Assembly: GCA_027382625.1 (NCBI GenBank)
Contig: JAJKFJ010020912.1
Span: 43,889-107,888, forward strand
Reading direction: 5' to 3'
Length of the DNA: 64,000 nucleotides
DNA from: Tetmemena sp. SeJ-2015
Lineage: Eukaryota; Ciliophora; Spirotrichea; Sporadotrichida; Oxytrichidae
In this document: piece after piece, positions 11,867 to 25,071 of the stretch
How positions within the stretch are numbered: the first letter of the stretch is position 1
Layout: every line of letters begins with the position of its first letter
Program-made: the position numbers and the translations under genes
The notes under the pieces: model-generated
Told to the model about the DNA's origin: nothing
Seen by the model: only the letters and a program-made list of their open reading frames with translations
Database searches by the model: none

Positions 11867-14210
11867 TCATGACAGCCTTTAATTTGGGTGCGAAGGCCGG
11901 ACTAAAAGCATCATCTATACGTTCAAAGATTTTAAACTAAGGCTTTGCAAATTACTGTTCCCCAAAAATAATAAACAAAGAAGATTTTTCATAAATTTAA
12001 CAAAGTTCTTGTTATGAGTAATAAGTCCTCCCTTCTTAATAACAGACTGCTACTGCAGTAAGCTCCTTAGGTAATAATTTATTCCAGTTAATTTGGAATC
12101 ATTTTCCATATCTGATTTATACTTTTGAAGATCTTCGTAATTTTTAACTTTATAAGAGGTACTCTTTCCGTTGTATTATTATTCAGCAGAGATTTATTAT
12201 GAACTCATTTTTTCTTTTTCTTAAGGTTTAATTAAAGGCAATAAGATAATAAGTATTTTAAGGCAGGATGTTGTTGTCAATGTTTTTCTTTTAGAGTTGA
12301 TTGATATAATATCTATAATCATGCTCCATGTCTTTTTCTTCCTCCTAGCTGAGATCTGTATAGAGTCTCCCCTAAACAACTTTCCTTGAGAGAGATGATT
12401 AGCTATTAGAGCGCGCTCTGTCAATAGAACTATGCTCCCCCTTTTGGTCTAAAAAATTGGGACTTCTTTGGGAAGTTTTAAGATTTTCCTAGAAAGTGGA
12501 AATATTTTATTTTATAGGTGCCTAATTTTTATTTGCTGAAAAAGGTTGAAAATTCAGAGTAAGCTTGATTTCCATATTAGAAGGTAAGATTTCGCTCTTG
12601 GATGGAGTATGCGAAGAATGAGTTGCATTCTGATTTTATTTGAAAATGGTGGCTTGCTTATTCAAAACACTTTACTACCTTCTCTTCCCGTTTTTATAGT
12701 TTATTATCAATTTGAAATTTATTAGGTTGTCAGGAAAATATTTTTATTTGTCTGATCTGCTGTCATGGGTGTCCCAGACTAAGCATAATTAAGAGGAATA
12801 TTTTGCGAACTCTTCCTTTGAATAATTTAGGAATTATTAAATGTAAGATCAAGCTACCTCTTATTTTAGGTTGGAGATTTTTCAGCTTTATTATTCGCAT
12901 TTGAGACATCATTCTCAAAATTGATGGCTTTGTGTTGTGACTTTTCTTATTATAACTTTTTTTATAGCTTTTGTTTCAGCTTCTGAATTATATTGGGAGT
13001 TGATGGATTATTAACTATTTTGAACTTATATTTTGACTACCTCTTGTTATAATTTTCAGCTTGTTTGTGGATAAACGAGTCAGGACTTTTAAGATTCTCT
13101 AAGTTAGAGTTGTCTGCCTTTTTATACTGAGACAAGGAGGAGAAGTTTCTCTAACCTTAGGAGTTTAGGAAACTCTAGGTTGCTTCTAGATTCTAGGCTT
13201 ATCCAATATAATGAAAAGTAATCAGTAATTATTTATAATAGTATGTATCCCTTGAGAGTTGTATCATTGGTAGAGAATCTGCCCAAGGTAGTAAGATTTT
13301 AATTTCTGCTTTTTTAAATGGTATTTAGCTTCTTCTCTGATTATTGCTGGCTTTCAGATCTCTAGTGATTGAAATTCTTCATGAAGCTATAGCGATGATT
13401 ACTATGGCTGCTCTCGATGCCGCTCCTTGCATCTTGCTGGTACTTCATTTTACTGCTCAGGCCTTTTACAGAGTCAATGTGAGCTACCTAATTACGATTC
13501 TCATTTAACCGTTACTAGAAGGAATAGGATGGAGTGGGGGTTGTGATAATAGAGGTAGTGGTGTTGTCATTTTTTATTTAGCCCTTAGGAAAAGAATTTT
13601 TAGTGGTATCAGAAGAAGGGTTATAAACAATCTAAATCACATTATATATTAAAAAGCAGTTATAATTATGAATTTGACGATACTGACTTCTCAATTTGTC
13701 TAGTTAAATGTAAATAATATAATATTATAGAAATAGTTTGTGCTGAAGGTCTTAAGGAGTTTGAATTCTAACATCACTTTACCTATATGAAGGATTAATG
13801 CAACAATAAGTGTGTACTTGGAATTAGGAGATTGCACACCTATTAAAGGCAACGTAAATCTATCTTAGAGATCATTAATTTTTCTTCAATTTTTGGTAGA
13901 GTAATATTCGCTCTCTACCTCTTGGTTTTAAGTGAGGACTTGAGAGTAACGTTCATTAAAAAAAATTATCTTTAATGAATAGTTCATGTTCTAAAAGTCT
14001 ATGATTCGGACTTTGTTGATAACTTGACTATTGCCTCTCCTCCAGTAAACTATTTTAGGTAAGCTCTCTTTGTTAACTTATTTAGAAGTTCGCTTAACCT
14101 CCTCTTTTATAATTTGAGAAAGAAGAAGTAGAGGGAGGTTCTAAGTTGTCTCTGCTTTATTAATGAGGAGCTCTAGATAGCTGGTTGGTGGGAGTTGCTG
14201 ATTCACTCAT
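11867..14210 (-). CDS. Low-complexity Ser/Asn/Gln-rich protein
   Basis: The ATG at 14210 opens MSESATPTNQLSRAPH, followed by long frames free of TGA that are rich in Ser, Asn, Gln and Lys. Well-supported coding blocks are 13950-14210, 13290-13650 and 12195-13130. The last of these contains THSSHTPSKSEILPSN and SRKVVQGRLYTDLSQEEE. The reading then continues in another frame to a TGA at 11867-11869. Breaks between blocks are probably short introns or IESs. No domain is recognised. The start codon lies only 19 bp from the target-site duplication of SINE-like copy 1, so that element sits in the promoter or leader spacer. Confidence 0.55.
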
Positions 14211-14228
14211 TTATTATATAATATAATA

Positions 14229-14792
14229 TGAAATAATTTTAATTAAGGGAATTAAAGGGAATTAAAGGGCCCCCGGCTTAAATAAGATAGGCCGTGACGT
14301 CAATGATATTGCTGTGACGCACTTATCTGACGCACACAAACCTACCAGCCGAATAGGGATATTAAAACACGTGCACCCCCGCCACCTCACATCTGAGCAG
14401 AAGCCCCGGCTTCTGCAGAACCATCCAAAAAACACCTAAAAGGAGAAAAAAATCGGTAAGCTTCGGACCGGGAACAAATTGCTGCTCCGGGAGCGTCTGG
14501 CTTCGCTGTCCAACTGCATGACTGAGTGTTTCCCCATAGATCTCGTCCCTCCACGCCTAACAAAGGTTAAAGGGGGTGAGTGGGAACCACTCACCTTTGA
14601 TTATCTCTCCAGTAAGCAGTTCAACCACCTTCCCCAGGGCTTCGGCTGCCATTATCCCTTGCCTCTTTAAGCACTCACCCACCAGCCAATGGATTACCAA
14701 ACCAGAAAGCCTTCAGGGAAAGGGCGACCGGTGCCTAGTGCCGGTCGTGTGCGTCCTGAATTTTAACTTTCTAATTTTGAAATAATTTTAAT
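14229..14792 (-). mobile_element. SINE-like retroposon copy 1 (minus orientation) with 15-bp target-site duplication
   Basis: The element proper is 14244-14777 (534 bp). It is flanked by the perfect 15-bp repeat tgaaataattttaat at 14229-14243 and 14778-14792. In sense orientation it begins AAATTAGAAAGTTAAAATTC and ends in a tail of three CCCTTTAATT-like decamers. It is far more GC-rich than the surroundings. It contains short hairpins, such as CCGGTGCCTAGTGCCGG and a GAGTGGTTCCCACTC palindrome. It has no credible coding capacity. It forms an inverted pair with copy 2, about 0.5 kb away. Confidence 0.85.
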
Positions 14793-15280
14793 AATTTCTA
14801 AAGTGGTAGTTATATAGGAGCCTATTTCAGTGTGATTTCTTTAGTGAAAAGGAGGCTTTTTCACACTAGCACCAAATTTATCTTTCTGTTTTGGAATACT
14901 CTTGTCTATCTAAAACAAACATGTGTATAGATAAAGCAATTAATGCAATTATTATTTGTTGTCTATTTCATTTCTGGAGTTATTGAGGAATACCTCTTTC
15001 TTTGCGAGATAGAAGTTCTTCACTTGGAAGTGCTTATTCTCAAGGACTCTGTGAACTTAGAACTGGTGGTGGGTTTAATTTTTCGAAGATTGGGATTAAT
15101 CCAGAGAGCTAGGGGCTTAGAAGAGAGGTTGAGGTTTTATATCCATTTTTAAGTAGGCGTCGTATTCAGACTCCCTCTTGTTCGCCTACGAATATCGATT
15201 ATTCATTAATAAATTTTATAAAGTCCCTCCTATAATCAAAATCATTATGATGTGCTTTCAGCAATTATCATTGCACAATT
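14793..15280. other. Unique AT-rich spacer between inverted SINE-like copies
   Basis: About 490 bp of sequence lie between the 5' ends of the two inverted elements. Short open frames are present, but I see no motif, intron signal or codon bias that supports a gene. Each element has its own distinct target-site duplication, so the spacer looks like ordinary germline DNA caught between two independent insertions rather than the core of one larger transposon. Confidence 0.5.
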
Positions 15281-15836
15281 TATCTTTTAATATATTATTA
15301 AAATTAGAAAGTTAAAATTCGGGAGCACAGCCCGGGGCACTAGGCCCCGGTGGGCCCTTTCCCTAAGGCTTTCGGGTTAAAACCCATTGGCTGGGGGTGA
15401 GTGCTTAAAAGAGGAAAGGGGAAATGGGCAGCCGAACCCCGGGGGAAAGGTTTTGAGTGCCACGGGGAGAGATAATCAAAGGTGAGGGTTTTCCCACTCA
15501 CCATCCTAACCCTTTAACGTGGGGGGGACGAATCAGGACAAACACTCATCATGCAGCGGGACACAACCAGACGCTACGAAGCAGCAACTTTCTTTCGGTC
15601 CGAAAACTACCATTTTTTTTTTTCCTTTTTTGGTTTTTTTTTGGATGGTTTGCGAACCCCTTCTGCTCAGAATGTGAGGGGGGGGCCACGTTTTAATATC
15701 CCATTCGCTGTGGGTTTTTGCCGTAATAAGTGCTCAAGCAATATCATTGACGTCACGGCCTTTCTTATTTATGCCCGGGGGGGCCCTTTTAATTCTTAAT
15801 TATTATAATTTATAATTATTTATATTTTTTAATATA
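15281..15836 (+). mobile_element. SINE-like retroposon copy 2 (plus orientation), diverged or miscalled
   Basis: The element is 15295-15822, flanked by 14-bp repeats tatcttttaatata (15281-15294) and tattttttaatata (15823-15836) with one mismatch. It has the same sense structure as the other copies, but differs by many changes concentrated in homopolymers (runs of G, C and T lengthened, such as 8 G near 15685). Copies 1, 3 and 4 agree closely with one another. The pattern is more like poor base calling of a second inverted arm than true evolutionary divergence, though that is inference. Confidence 0.8.
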
Positions 15837-16199
15837 AAAGAAGGGATAATTTTATGAAAATTAAATTTTTTTGAAAGGATTAAAACTTGTAATTAATTTT
15901 GCAGCTTAAACAGTGAATATAACCTGTTATTGCAAATTATAACTATAGTTATTGTATTTAATATGGACCTTAATTTTATGTTTAAAAATAAATGTTACTT
16001 ATCCCAGCTAACTTGTTTTTATTCTCTATAAAAATTCCTACTTTTTTAGAATTCTAAAAGCATATAAAAAGTATATCTCTCTATTGACTTTGAATTAAAG
16101 AAATAAATCTACTTGTCTCAAGACATTATTGGCTGTTAGCAACCTATTTTATAATAAACTTGTGTTATAAGGTATTAGACTTTTAAAAGCTGTTTCTAC

Positions 16200-19100
16200 T
16201 AGAGTATTAATTAATAGTTTATGGATTTAGTGGAGGAAGACTGATATATTGGGACTCCTAATCAAAGTACTGTTTTTAATTGAGGGGTGTAGGCCATGTC
16301 AGAAACCTTTTGTATTTGCGAGAAGATGGGGTGCAGCTTCTTTATGTTCGAGCTCTGTCGATTCTAGTTTAGCAAACTAAAAATTAACTACCCTTGCCCA
16401 CGACTTACCCATTGTGAACATTTCTATTTTAGTTAAAGGATTTGGGTCCTTTTTGAGAATGCAGCTAGTTTGGCCTTAATATTTTGAATGTTATTTGTGC
16501 TGTTGGTTGCAATCGATGCGTTCTATCTTCATAGAGAAATTAAAAAATTTCTTATAAGAAATGATCTATGGATTAATAAGAGAATTTCTGGTTATGGATC
16601 ATTTGAGTGAAAACCTTAGCCATTTTCTTCTTGATAGGGTTCTAAGGTCTGTTACCTGAGGGCTTTACCCTCCCCAAACTTCTTTTCTCATCTTCGCTAG
16701 ATAAATCCGAGACAAAAGATTCAGACAATAGTTCGTCACCTTCAATTCTTTTCTTGCCCGATCCATGCATCGCAAGGGTTTGCATCCTACTAAACCCTTA
16801 ACCTTGGTAAGCCCCATTCTAAGATGAGTCAGGATTCTTTTTATTGAGATCTGACTTAAATTTGATGTTGTACTTATTAGTTACTGATTGAGGGCCAGAC
16901 TGGTCAAGAGTAGAGGCAGTATCTATTTTTAAGAGGTCCCTTTCCTGTTTAGTTCCCAAAGCTTGCATGCTACTCAAAGTCCTAATTCAACTTTGAGGTG
17001 GGTGTCATAGAAGTTTAAAATTAAAATTTATTAAATTTGGCCAACACCGAATTAACCCATTTTGCTCTTAAATGCTTTCAGCACAGCGCTTTGTTTAAGC
17101 TATAGAGAAAAGTGTTATAAATTTTATTGCTGCTGTTATAATTTTGAGAGTACTCCATTATTTAACTTATTCATCAAAGTACTGTTTCCTTCTTGCTCGG
17201 GTTCTTCTCTCTTTTCCTGTATTTATGAGGCTTCTTGAATAGCTGCAGTCTAATTAATTTTTTACTTAAGTGCTAGCATAAAGGGAGATTGGCCAAGTTT
17301 CTAAGTTACGTTGGAGCTCTGTTGTGTCATAAAATATGAAACATAGTTTTGGCAGCCTAAGATTGGTTTCTTGAGTTTTTGGCACTCTCTTTCTCCATTC
17401 CATTATAAAATATATACTCTTAATAATCTTTGATGACATATCTAATCTAGTAATAATGGGATAGTCATAATTTTGAGTTGGTTAGGCCGCATTTTAAAAG
17501 CTTTTAAAAATGGTGTTCTTCAGACTATTGGCAATGTTTAGTGAAATTTTATTCTCAGAAGCTGGTTTCTCAGCTTATATTTCTCCAAAAGTTTAGCCAA
17601 TATTTTCGATTCTCTCCTTTTTTAGCTTTGCTAGGATACTCTAAGCAACTAAGTTCAACGGTTAGATTCCGTTACCTTGAGGTAGATTTCCAGCTTTAGG
17701 GTTTGACTCTTAATTTTATTGGCTAGCTTTATCAGATTCTAAATTAGATTTCATTGCTTTAGCGATATTAAATTATAAAGTTGTTAAGACTATGCTCAAT
17801 TAAACTTGATGAGATATGATCTGAGAGGAAATTTAACCCTTAATTTGGTGATGACTAGCCTCTGAGGAGAATAGAATATCTTCTCTCCTCTCTATTGTCA
17901 TCTTCCAATTCAGACTGAGCAACTATCTAGACAAGCTTCTCATTTTCAATTTACTGGCGCTTAAGATGACTGAGTGATTTCTTCTTTTTCTTTTTGGAAG
18001 AGGAGGCTGCCTGGTCAGTCTATTGACTATTGTTTAAGTACACTATGTGAGATCCATCAGCATTTAAAAAAATAATTTATAGTGATAATAGATTAAAGCA
18101 TATTTCATGTTTTTGTCTACTTAGCTGCGGTCCTAGAGCAAAGTCTGCTACTTTTCTGTTATCTAGATTGGGAAGTCTCTAGAATTGTTTCGAGAGTGCA
18201 GCTTGCTCACAGAGGAGGAGTGATTCTGCTGTAAAAACGAAGCCGCCTGATAAAACTTAGTATGGAGGGAAATATTAGCGCCACCTCTATAATAAATTAA
18301 GAATGAATATTTCTCCCTTCATTTTAGAGAATTTAGGGGTGGCCAAATAATGAGTTGCTTAAATTTATTTTTAATTAAAAAAAGAAGTTTTATTTTCTCA
18401 TCTATAGTCTTAACAATATTATAATCTTTCCATTCCCTGAATTAAGTCTATAGAATATAAAATCGATAATATGCTATTCGCTTTGTTGTAGCTTAGCACT
18501 CTTCCTTCGTAATTTTTTACAAAAAATCTATGGGAGCATTTACCATCGAACCTCATTCTCAAATTATTTAAAATCATAGTTTCATTTGAGGAGAGTATAG
18601 CTGCTCAAATTTATATTTGCAGGCAACAAATTTGTTGAGAAACTTACTTGGCCATCTAAAAATTAGGCGACTGATATTTCTTTGGCAAGCTCGGAATACC
18701 ACCTCTAATACCCACCTTTGGCTTCTGGTTTTGAGGCAGCTCGTATTCCTAATCCTAATTTTGCATCTCTATTATTGAATAATTTATATTTAAAATTATT
18801 TAACTCGGTTCTGTAGTTGGTTTTATCCTAGATGACTCTTTAATTTTAGCTGGTGAATTGTTGATTATCAGGTTGATTTTCAGTCTACTAGAAGGAGTTC
18901 TAGAGAACACTCTGTGCATACATTTAATCGTATGCTTTTTGAGGAGTCATCTTACTTAAAGACCCCCTCATTTTGGCCAAAACAGAGTTATTTGGAGATA
19001 AAACACATGAAAATATAATAAATAAGTAAGTATGATCCCTATTGAAAGTCAAAAGTAGCGTCTTAGTTTTATTTTAGCCTGCTGTTTAGTGCTATCTTGA

Positions 19101-19332
19101 ATTTGTTAGCGAGTGGACTCTGAAAAGAGGGCTGAGAGATAGAGGGAAGCATCCTCTAATCATGGTGGTGGTTGCTATTGTTATTAGTGTAGTTAACAGA
19201 CACTTCTACCTCTTGCCGCTGCTAGCTGTCGCTCAGTTTCTGATGTAGCCTTATCTGCTTCAGAGGCCTCCTAATCATGAATTCTCCCATTCTTGAGTTT
19301 ATGTTCGCCGTAGGCATGTTATCATGCGACAT
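16200..19332 (-). CDS. Low-complexity protein or proteins (His/Asn/Ser-rich start)
   Basis: The ATG at 19332 opens MSHDNMPTANINSRMGEF, followed by SNHHHDQRMLPSISQPSF. Long TGA-free minus-strand stretches follow, for example about 17000-17760 with RLPKLCFIFYDTTE and NTGKERRTRARRKQYF, and a charged KKSLSHLKRQQIENEK block near 17980. The coding potential is clear from the use of TAA/TAG and the lack of TGA, but frames change often, so many small introns, IESs or errors remain unresolved. No domain is recognised. The 3' limit is a guess, and this could be two adjacent genes. Confidence 0.45.
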
Positions 19333-19599
19333 GGCGTGGGAAAGTTAATGATATAAACATTTAAAATCATATTTAACCATACTGAAAACATTTTTAATGA
19401 TTTGAGTAGAATTCTTGACTGTATTTTTACATTTTCTCAACAAGCGTGATTTCAATATTTTCGGTGTTGCGAGTTCGTGATACTACTACTGCGATTACTA
19501 CTACAGTTTGTATGTTGCTTAACTAACTCAATTAATTAGTGATATTGAAAATTATAATTACTAACCCTTCTCCTAAAATATTTAATTGAAGAGCTTTTG

Positions 19600-22500
19600 T
19601 CTATCTATTAAAATCTTCAGGCAGCAAAATTATCCTTATGTCCTCTTCCGAATAAAAAAAATATCATAAAAGAAGCTTCAAACATAAGCAGAACTATATT
19701 TTTAATAACAATATATTTAGTCGAATGCTTCATTTGGAAAGTGAATAATTATCTTCAATAAGCTTAAGAAATTAGAATAAAGATTATTGGATTCACTAGC
19801 TGAATTTGAATAGTTAGAAGTCTGGAAATCGTGATATATAGGAAAATAGGAATTTGTTTTTTTAATAGTCTTGAAATAATATTGGGATGAATTCTGCACT
19901 ATTCCCTAGAGCAGAAGCAAGAGACTTTAAAAATCAGTCTCTTCCGAAAATTACGTTGTTGAAACGTTGTTAGTTCTTCACTCTATAAAGCTGCTCCAGC
20001 TTTTCAGTTTCCTTAGCTGTTTGCTATTATAAAAGAAGAGCAAATATTTTTAATTGCATTATAGAGGAACAGAGATTAGAGATGGTATCTTCGTGGTGGG
20101 GAGATCTGTTTCTCTTTGGATTGGCTGCGCTCTTTCTCCCCTATTTCCCAGGTGTCTAATAATCTAGTATCTTTAAGTGTGATCACCTTAAATTAAAGCA
20201 AAAATTTGATTTATATAACTTGTCTAGGCTTTTTGTAGAGAGGAAGGTCTGGCTTCTATTTGAATATTGGAAAAGTTGACAGACTGCGTATTATGATTAA
20301 CAGCCTTTCTGGAAATAATTTTCGGGGGCTCCTCTTCGGTAAAATCGCTAAAGTTAGAAAATCTTTTGGTCTAATCAAGGAGAATTTTGTGAGGTTGTTG
20401 GTGGTTTAAGCTGAATTTGGAGAGCTAATTCTTGCTGTGAGAAGTTTGAATCGGTGGCAAAGAGGCTTGCGAGGAGTTAACCTAGAGTCATATCTTGCGA
20501 CTGTTACAAGGATGACAGCTTCCCCAAATATTTTTTAATTTACAATTTAAAAAGATAGAACAATGAATTTTTAGAGGAGGCATTTAATTGAAGCGTGAGA
20601 ACATGTTATCTGCATTCTGATGAAGAGTCTTGGAGTTTAGGGTAGCTCTAGGTTATTCATCAATTATGCTGAGGTCTTTCAAATTATGAAAATACTTTAC
20701 AATAGAAATTATTATCTTAAAAGTTGAACTTGTTGGGATATTTAGCCTTTTAAAGCGTTGCTTGAGGAGTACTATATTAATTAGAGTGAGTTACTCTTTT
20801 AAGAGATGAGGACTAATTGCTTCCAGAGATCTAAGGCTCAAACTTGGACTTTAAATTTTATAAGAAAGGCAATTACTATTTATTAAGCCCGCTTGAGGCT
20901 TACTGCTTTTTGCTTCTATTGATTATCTATTCTAGCATTTAGTTGCTAGCACTTGGTAACTGATATGAATAGGAGGAGCCGAATCCAACTATTTTCTACT
21001 ATGTCTAATGCTTTTGTCTAATTTAACAATGTAAAACTACTTTCAAAGCTAATTGAAAATTTTAAGTTCGGGAGAAGTTTCTAAAGACGAGATGTATTAG
21101 CTGAGTAATAATTTCTGATTTTTTTATTGCTAAAGGGCATTTTGATATTTAAAGGTCAGTAGATTCTTGAAGGGCACGTCGTCAATTATTTCCTAATTAA
21201 CCTTCGACATTTCTTTGACTATGGCCAACTGTAAAGTAAAGTAAAATATAGGGAATAATAATTAATTTAAAAAAACAGCACTTATTCAGTACTAGTTAAT
21301 AAATCGTATTACTATCCTATGTAAGATGGCTTTATATTAAGGTTTATAGGGATACTTTCAATCCAGTGGGCAACCACTAGCATTAAAAATTCCTATATAT
21401 GGCCAACTGATTAAGCACCTCCGCTTCTTTTTTCATTAACTAAGACATGTATTTTTAAAGAGGGGATCCTTCAGAGGTGTTCTTGAGTTCAGCAACTCTA
21501 AAATGAAATTTTTCTTCCTCTAGTTGTTTACTCATTTTCGCAGGAGAGCTACTTTACTCTATAAAGCTCTCCCTTGTTCCATTATTGCAAAGCATATTAA
21601 AAAATACGTTCAACAAAGCGAGATATAGTTGGAGCTATATTTAATTTAAGAGCTTAATTAACATCAAGAATGGATTCTCTTCTATTATTAGCAGGCATGG
21701 AATTTAAGTTTGAAACATCAATTGAGCTCTGGACAGGTCTAACAGGTTTCAAGACTTCGCCTTCGCTTATCTTAATGACACTGTTTGAGAGACTATCGCT
21801 CTTAGAGTTGGTATGGATAGTTGAGTTCTTGAGTTTAATCTTATTTATGATGCTGCTCCTTAGGTCTTGAGTTTAAGCTACTTTGGGCAGTTCTTTATTT
21901 TATATGTGTGAAATTCGTTCTTCAAATTTAAATAAAGAGATATTTACTGTAAATAGTGTTCATCATCAAGAGAAGAGCTGTCGATGGGTTTTGATAGCCT
22001 TATAGAACTCAAAAGAGTTCTCTTTCTATAAAAATAAGTATTAAGGCATAAATCAACTTACGAGCTCTGCAAATCTTAGTCGCTAGAGTCTGCAATCAGT
22101 TTACTCGCTTCTTGCTATTAAATAATCATAAATTAAATTAGTAAGAAAAAATCACATATCAAGCTTAAATTTTTCTAATGATACCAATTACAATCAAAGT
22201 TAATTTTGTCTGAACAATTTTATCGCATTTATTAAGTAATTTAAATTAAATGCTGGTTCTAGACATTTTTAAGTTTAGCAATTATTTTAACATTCATTTG
22301 TTTTTGAGTTTATTCGGCATTTGTCACAATAATTCTGTAATCAACTGAGTTCAACGACAATTAAAATATCTTCATAATGCATATATCGATGTCTGAACAC
22401 TCTTTTGCGGTGTTACCTTTGGCTTTGTATTATTCAGAAAGTCATAGTTCAACGTAGATGAAGAATAATAAAGTGAATCTATTGGTTATCCTATATTTGT

Positions 22501-23240
22501 ATTTAAGAAACTTTTCTGCTGTCTAGAACAGAGATTTAGCTATCCCTCATATGTCTGACTTGCTACTCATTGAATATAACATGGTTTGGGGGCCTTTCCT
22601 GATCTGAACTACCACTTTCCCCATTTTCAATTTACTTGCTGTGTAGTGACTCCTTATTACTTATAGCTGAGTCATAGTTTGGTGGCTTAGGCGACAGCTG
22701 GGGAGAAACTGACTGGCGTGATACGAGCCTCTGGTGGTTGAAAATCTGCTTGTAGCGGAAGTTGTCTTTCATTTGCTTTTGGATTTACTGCAGCTGCAGT
22801 ATGCTGCTCCTTTGCTAGAACTTAGATGCTTTCTTTTCTAATAGAGTAAAAATGACATTAAACTTTTCATAAATTTGGTATTGATTGATTGAATGTCTGT
22901 GACTTGGAGGAGACAAAACTTGGAAAAATAGTTTTGAGGTTGGGAGACAGAGTGCTATCTCTCTCGTTATCACTTGCGATAAAAATCTTCAACTCTGAAT
23001 CAGAGTGCTTTGCCTCAACAAAATAAGAAAAGTCTAAAGATAATTCTCAACTTTCGCTTCTTGAAGGAGGGGCGTTTAGTCAGTCTTAGCTTGAGTAACT
23101 GGCGAGAAAGACTTCAAGAATTTAGCAGCCTACGAGATTGAGAGTTACATCTTACTTCTAAAAGTATTGAGTGGGTATAAATATAAGGGAAGAATAGAAT
23201 GCGTTAGTTTATAATAGAGGTAACTTACATAGTGTACCGA
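19600..23240 (-). CDS. Low-complexity coding tract, one or two genes
   Basis: Several blocks on this strand are clearly coding once TAA/TAG are read as Gln. They are 22480-22850 (RSSILQLQQIQKQMKDNF, SRQSVSPQLSPKPPNYDS), 22850-23040 (EAKHSDSELKIFIASDNE), 21600-21880 (NSVIKISEGEVLKPVRPV) and 20200-20400 (RFSNFSDFTEEEPPKIIS). A GT-AG intron is likely at about 23160-23232. The proteins are Ser/Gln/Asn-rich with no recognised domain. I could not fix a start codon or a boundary between possible genes, so the entry marks the tract rather than a model. Confidence 0.4.
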
Positions 23241-23438
23241 ATCAAATAATCGTAGTAGTTCAATAATATTTTGAAATTATTAATTTCAGTGAGAGGCCAA
23301 TATCAAATTACAAACAAAAACCTCCCTTCAATCGTCATTTATATATTCATCCCGTTTATTTTTCGAAGACTTTACCAACTATGAATATGAGATTAAATAT
23401 ACACAAAGAGTTATTTATCTAGAATTTTCTAAATAAAT

Positions 23439-24293
23439 ATGGAATCTTAAGCAAACCAAGTGGAGGAAGCAAAAGCTTAGAGTGAGGGAACTAAAGTAAG
23501 AGAATACTTGGAGGCTCCACTAAACTGGCTTATCTCACTGAAACAGTCACTCAGTAGAAATAGATAACTGCAGTATCATAACTACTTCTCAATCTCACTC
23601 TATGATCATGAAACCTGCCATACTATTTCTGACCAAATGAGATATGAGCTCATCGTAGAAAGTCTGAAAGATCTCAGTGCAACAGGAGATATATTTAAAG
23701 ATATCGAAAATAATTTATTCTTAGATGGTAAAAGCTTTTTGCAGAAACCAATGATAATTACTACCTTTGATAGCAGATCAGATATAGGTAGACTTCTCAC
23801 CAATTAATAAGCTAAGGCGCTTGAGATATGCTGGTTTATGAGTCTTACAAGAGATAAAATTAGGATTAAGTCAGTACCACAGATTCTGTCCGTAAATATA
23901 TCATCATTTTATAAGTGCATAAATAGTTTTGGAAGCTTCGATGCAGATACCTCTAAATACTTAGTTGACAAAGTCTGGTCGCAATTAGATGATGAGGAGC
24001 ATCTAGTTTTTAAGAGACCACTTCCTGGACTCAATAAACTAGATATTTAGGATGAGCTTTTGCAATATGAACCCTAGGTTGAGGATAAAATTCCCTCAAA
24101 CTTTAAACTGCTCGTGCTTGAGCCCTTCGAAATTGATCACTTTATGTTTGCGCCTCCTGCAGTCATAGCAGATCAGAGAAGAAAACCTCAATAGTATGAG
24201 TCATTAGCTCAGCCCTTCAAGAAAGACAGAAGGTTCTTTCATAAATTCGATGCAGAAACATCTTAATGGCAGACAAGAGAAGTTAATCCTTGA
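23439..24293 (+). CDS. FMN-binding pyridoxamine 5'-phosphate oxidase-like protein
   Basis: An uninterrupted reading frame of 284 residues has several in-frame TAA/TAG codons (MESQANQVEEAKAQ...). The centre contains WFMSLTRDKIRIKSV, resembling the FMN-binding strand of the PNPOx split-barrel fold. The C-terminus has VLEPFEIDHFMF followed by DRRFFHKF and QWQTREVNP. That is the R-x-F...W...NP ending typical of PNPO and of the Alr4036-type FMN-binding family. The related enzymes oxidise pyridoxine or pyridoxamine phosphate, but whether this member has that activity is open. No IES or intron is seen, in contrast with its neighbours. SINE-like copy 3 begins 150 bp downstream. Confidence 0.65.
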
Positions 24294-24428
24294 TTTATTT
24301 ATTGCTCGAAGGTATTTATGTTTGCTTTAAAACTAAATTAAAGGTAATGTTTGATTTAAATATGAAGAAATTATATAAGACTGTCTAATTCATTCAATCT
24401 GTCATTGTTTAAGAGTCCTTACTTATAT

Positions 24429-24996
24429 TTATATCTGGTTCAGTAAATTATTAAATTAGAAAGTTAAAATTCAGGACGCACACGACCGGCACTAGGCACC
24501 GGTCGCCCTTTCCCTGAAGGCTTTCTGGTTTGGTAATCCATTGGCTGGTGGGTGAGTGCTTAAAGAGGCAAGGATAATGGCAGCCGAAGCCCTGGGGAAG
24601 GTGGTGAGCTGCTCACTGGAGAGATAATCAAAGGTGAGTGGTTCCACTCACCCTCCTAATCCTGTTAGGGCGTGGAGGGATGTGATCTATGGGCAAAAAA
24701 CTCAGTCATGCAGTTGGACAGCGAAGCCAGAAGCTACGGAGCAAACAACTTGCTCCGGTCCGAAGCTACCGGATTTTTTTCCTTCTTTTAGGTTTTTTTG
24801 GATGGTCTGCAGAAGCCGGGGGCTTCTGCTTCAGAGGTGAGGTGGCGGGGTGCCACGTGTTTAATATCCCTATTCGGCTGGTAGGTTTGTGTGCGTCAGA
24901 TAAGTGCGTCACAGCAATATCATTGACGTCACGGCCTATCTTATCTATGACGGGGGCCCTTTAATTCCCTTAATTATTATTATTATATCTGGTTCA
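24429..24996 (+). mobile_element. SINE-like retroposon copy 3 with 14-bp target-site duplication
   Basis: The element is 24443-24982 (540 bp), flanked by the perfect repeat ttatatctggttca at 24429-24442 and 24983-24996. It starts with a few extra bases before AAATTAGAAAGTT and ends CCCTTTAATTCCCTTAATT plus an ATT run. This copy is close to copy 4 over its whole length. It lies in spacer DNA 75 bp from the inverted ankyrin segment at 25072. Confidence 0.88.
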
Positions 24997-25071
24997 TTTT
25001 TAGCTCTGCTTGGATTTCTTTAATTTTCATCTGGCGTCTCCGAATCCATTATCTTTTATTGTAGTTGATTG

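Noticed and set aside
14479..15799. Several 60-100-codon open frames inside the SINE-like copies
   Set aside because: They are not conserved between copies in frame, overlap each other, and use codons unlike the genes here; they reflect the high GC content.
14229..15836. One composite transposon with 0.5-kb terminal inverted repeats
   Set aside because: Each arm has its own different target-site duplication, and the other two copies are solo, so two separate insertions fit better.
24900..25054. SINE-like copy 3 disrupting the C-terminus of a minus-strand ankyrin gene (ATG GAT TCG frame)
   Set aside because: The ankyrin coding segment ends at the 25072-25080 pointer. The open frame to its left is only about 20-30 codons and lies in germline-only spacer.
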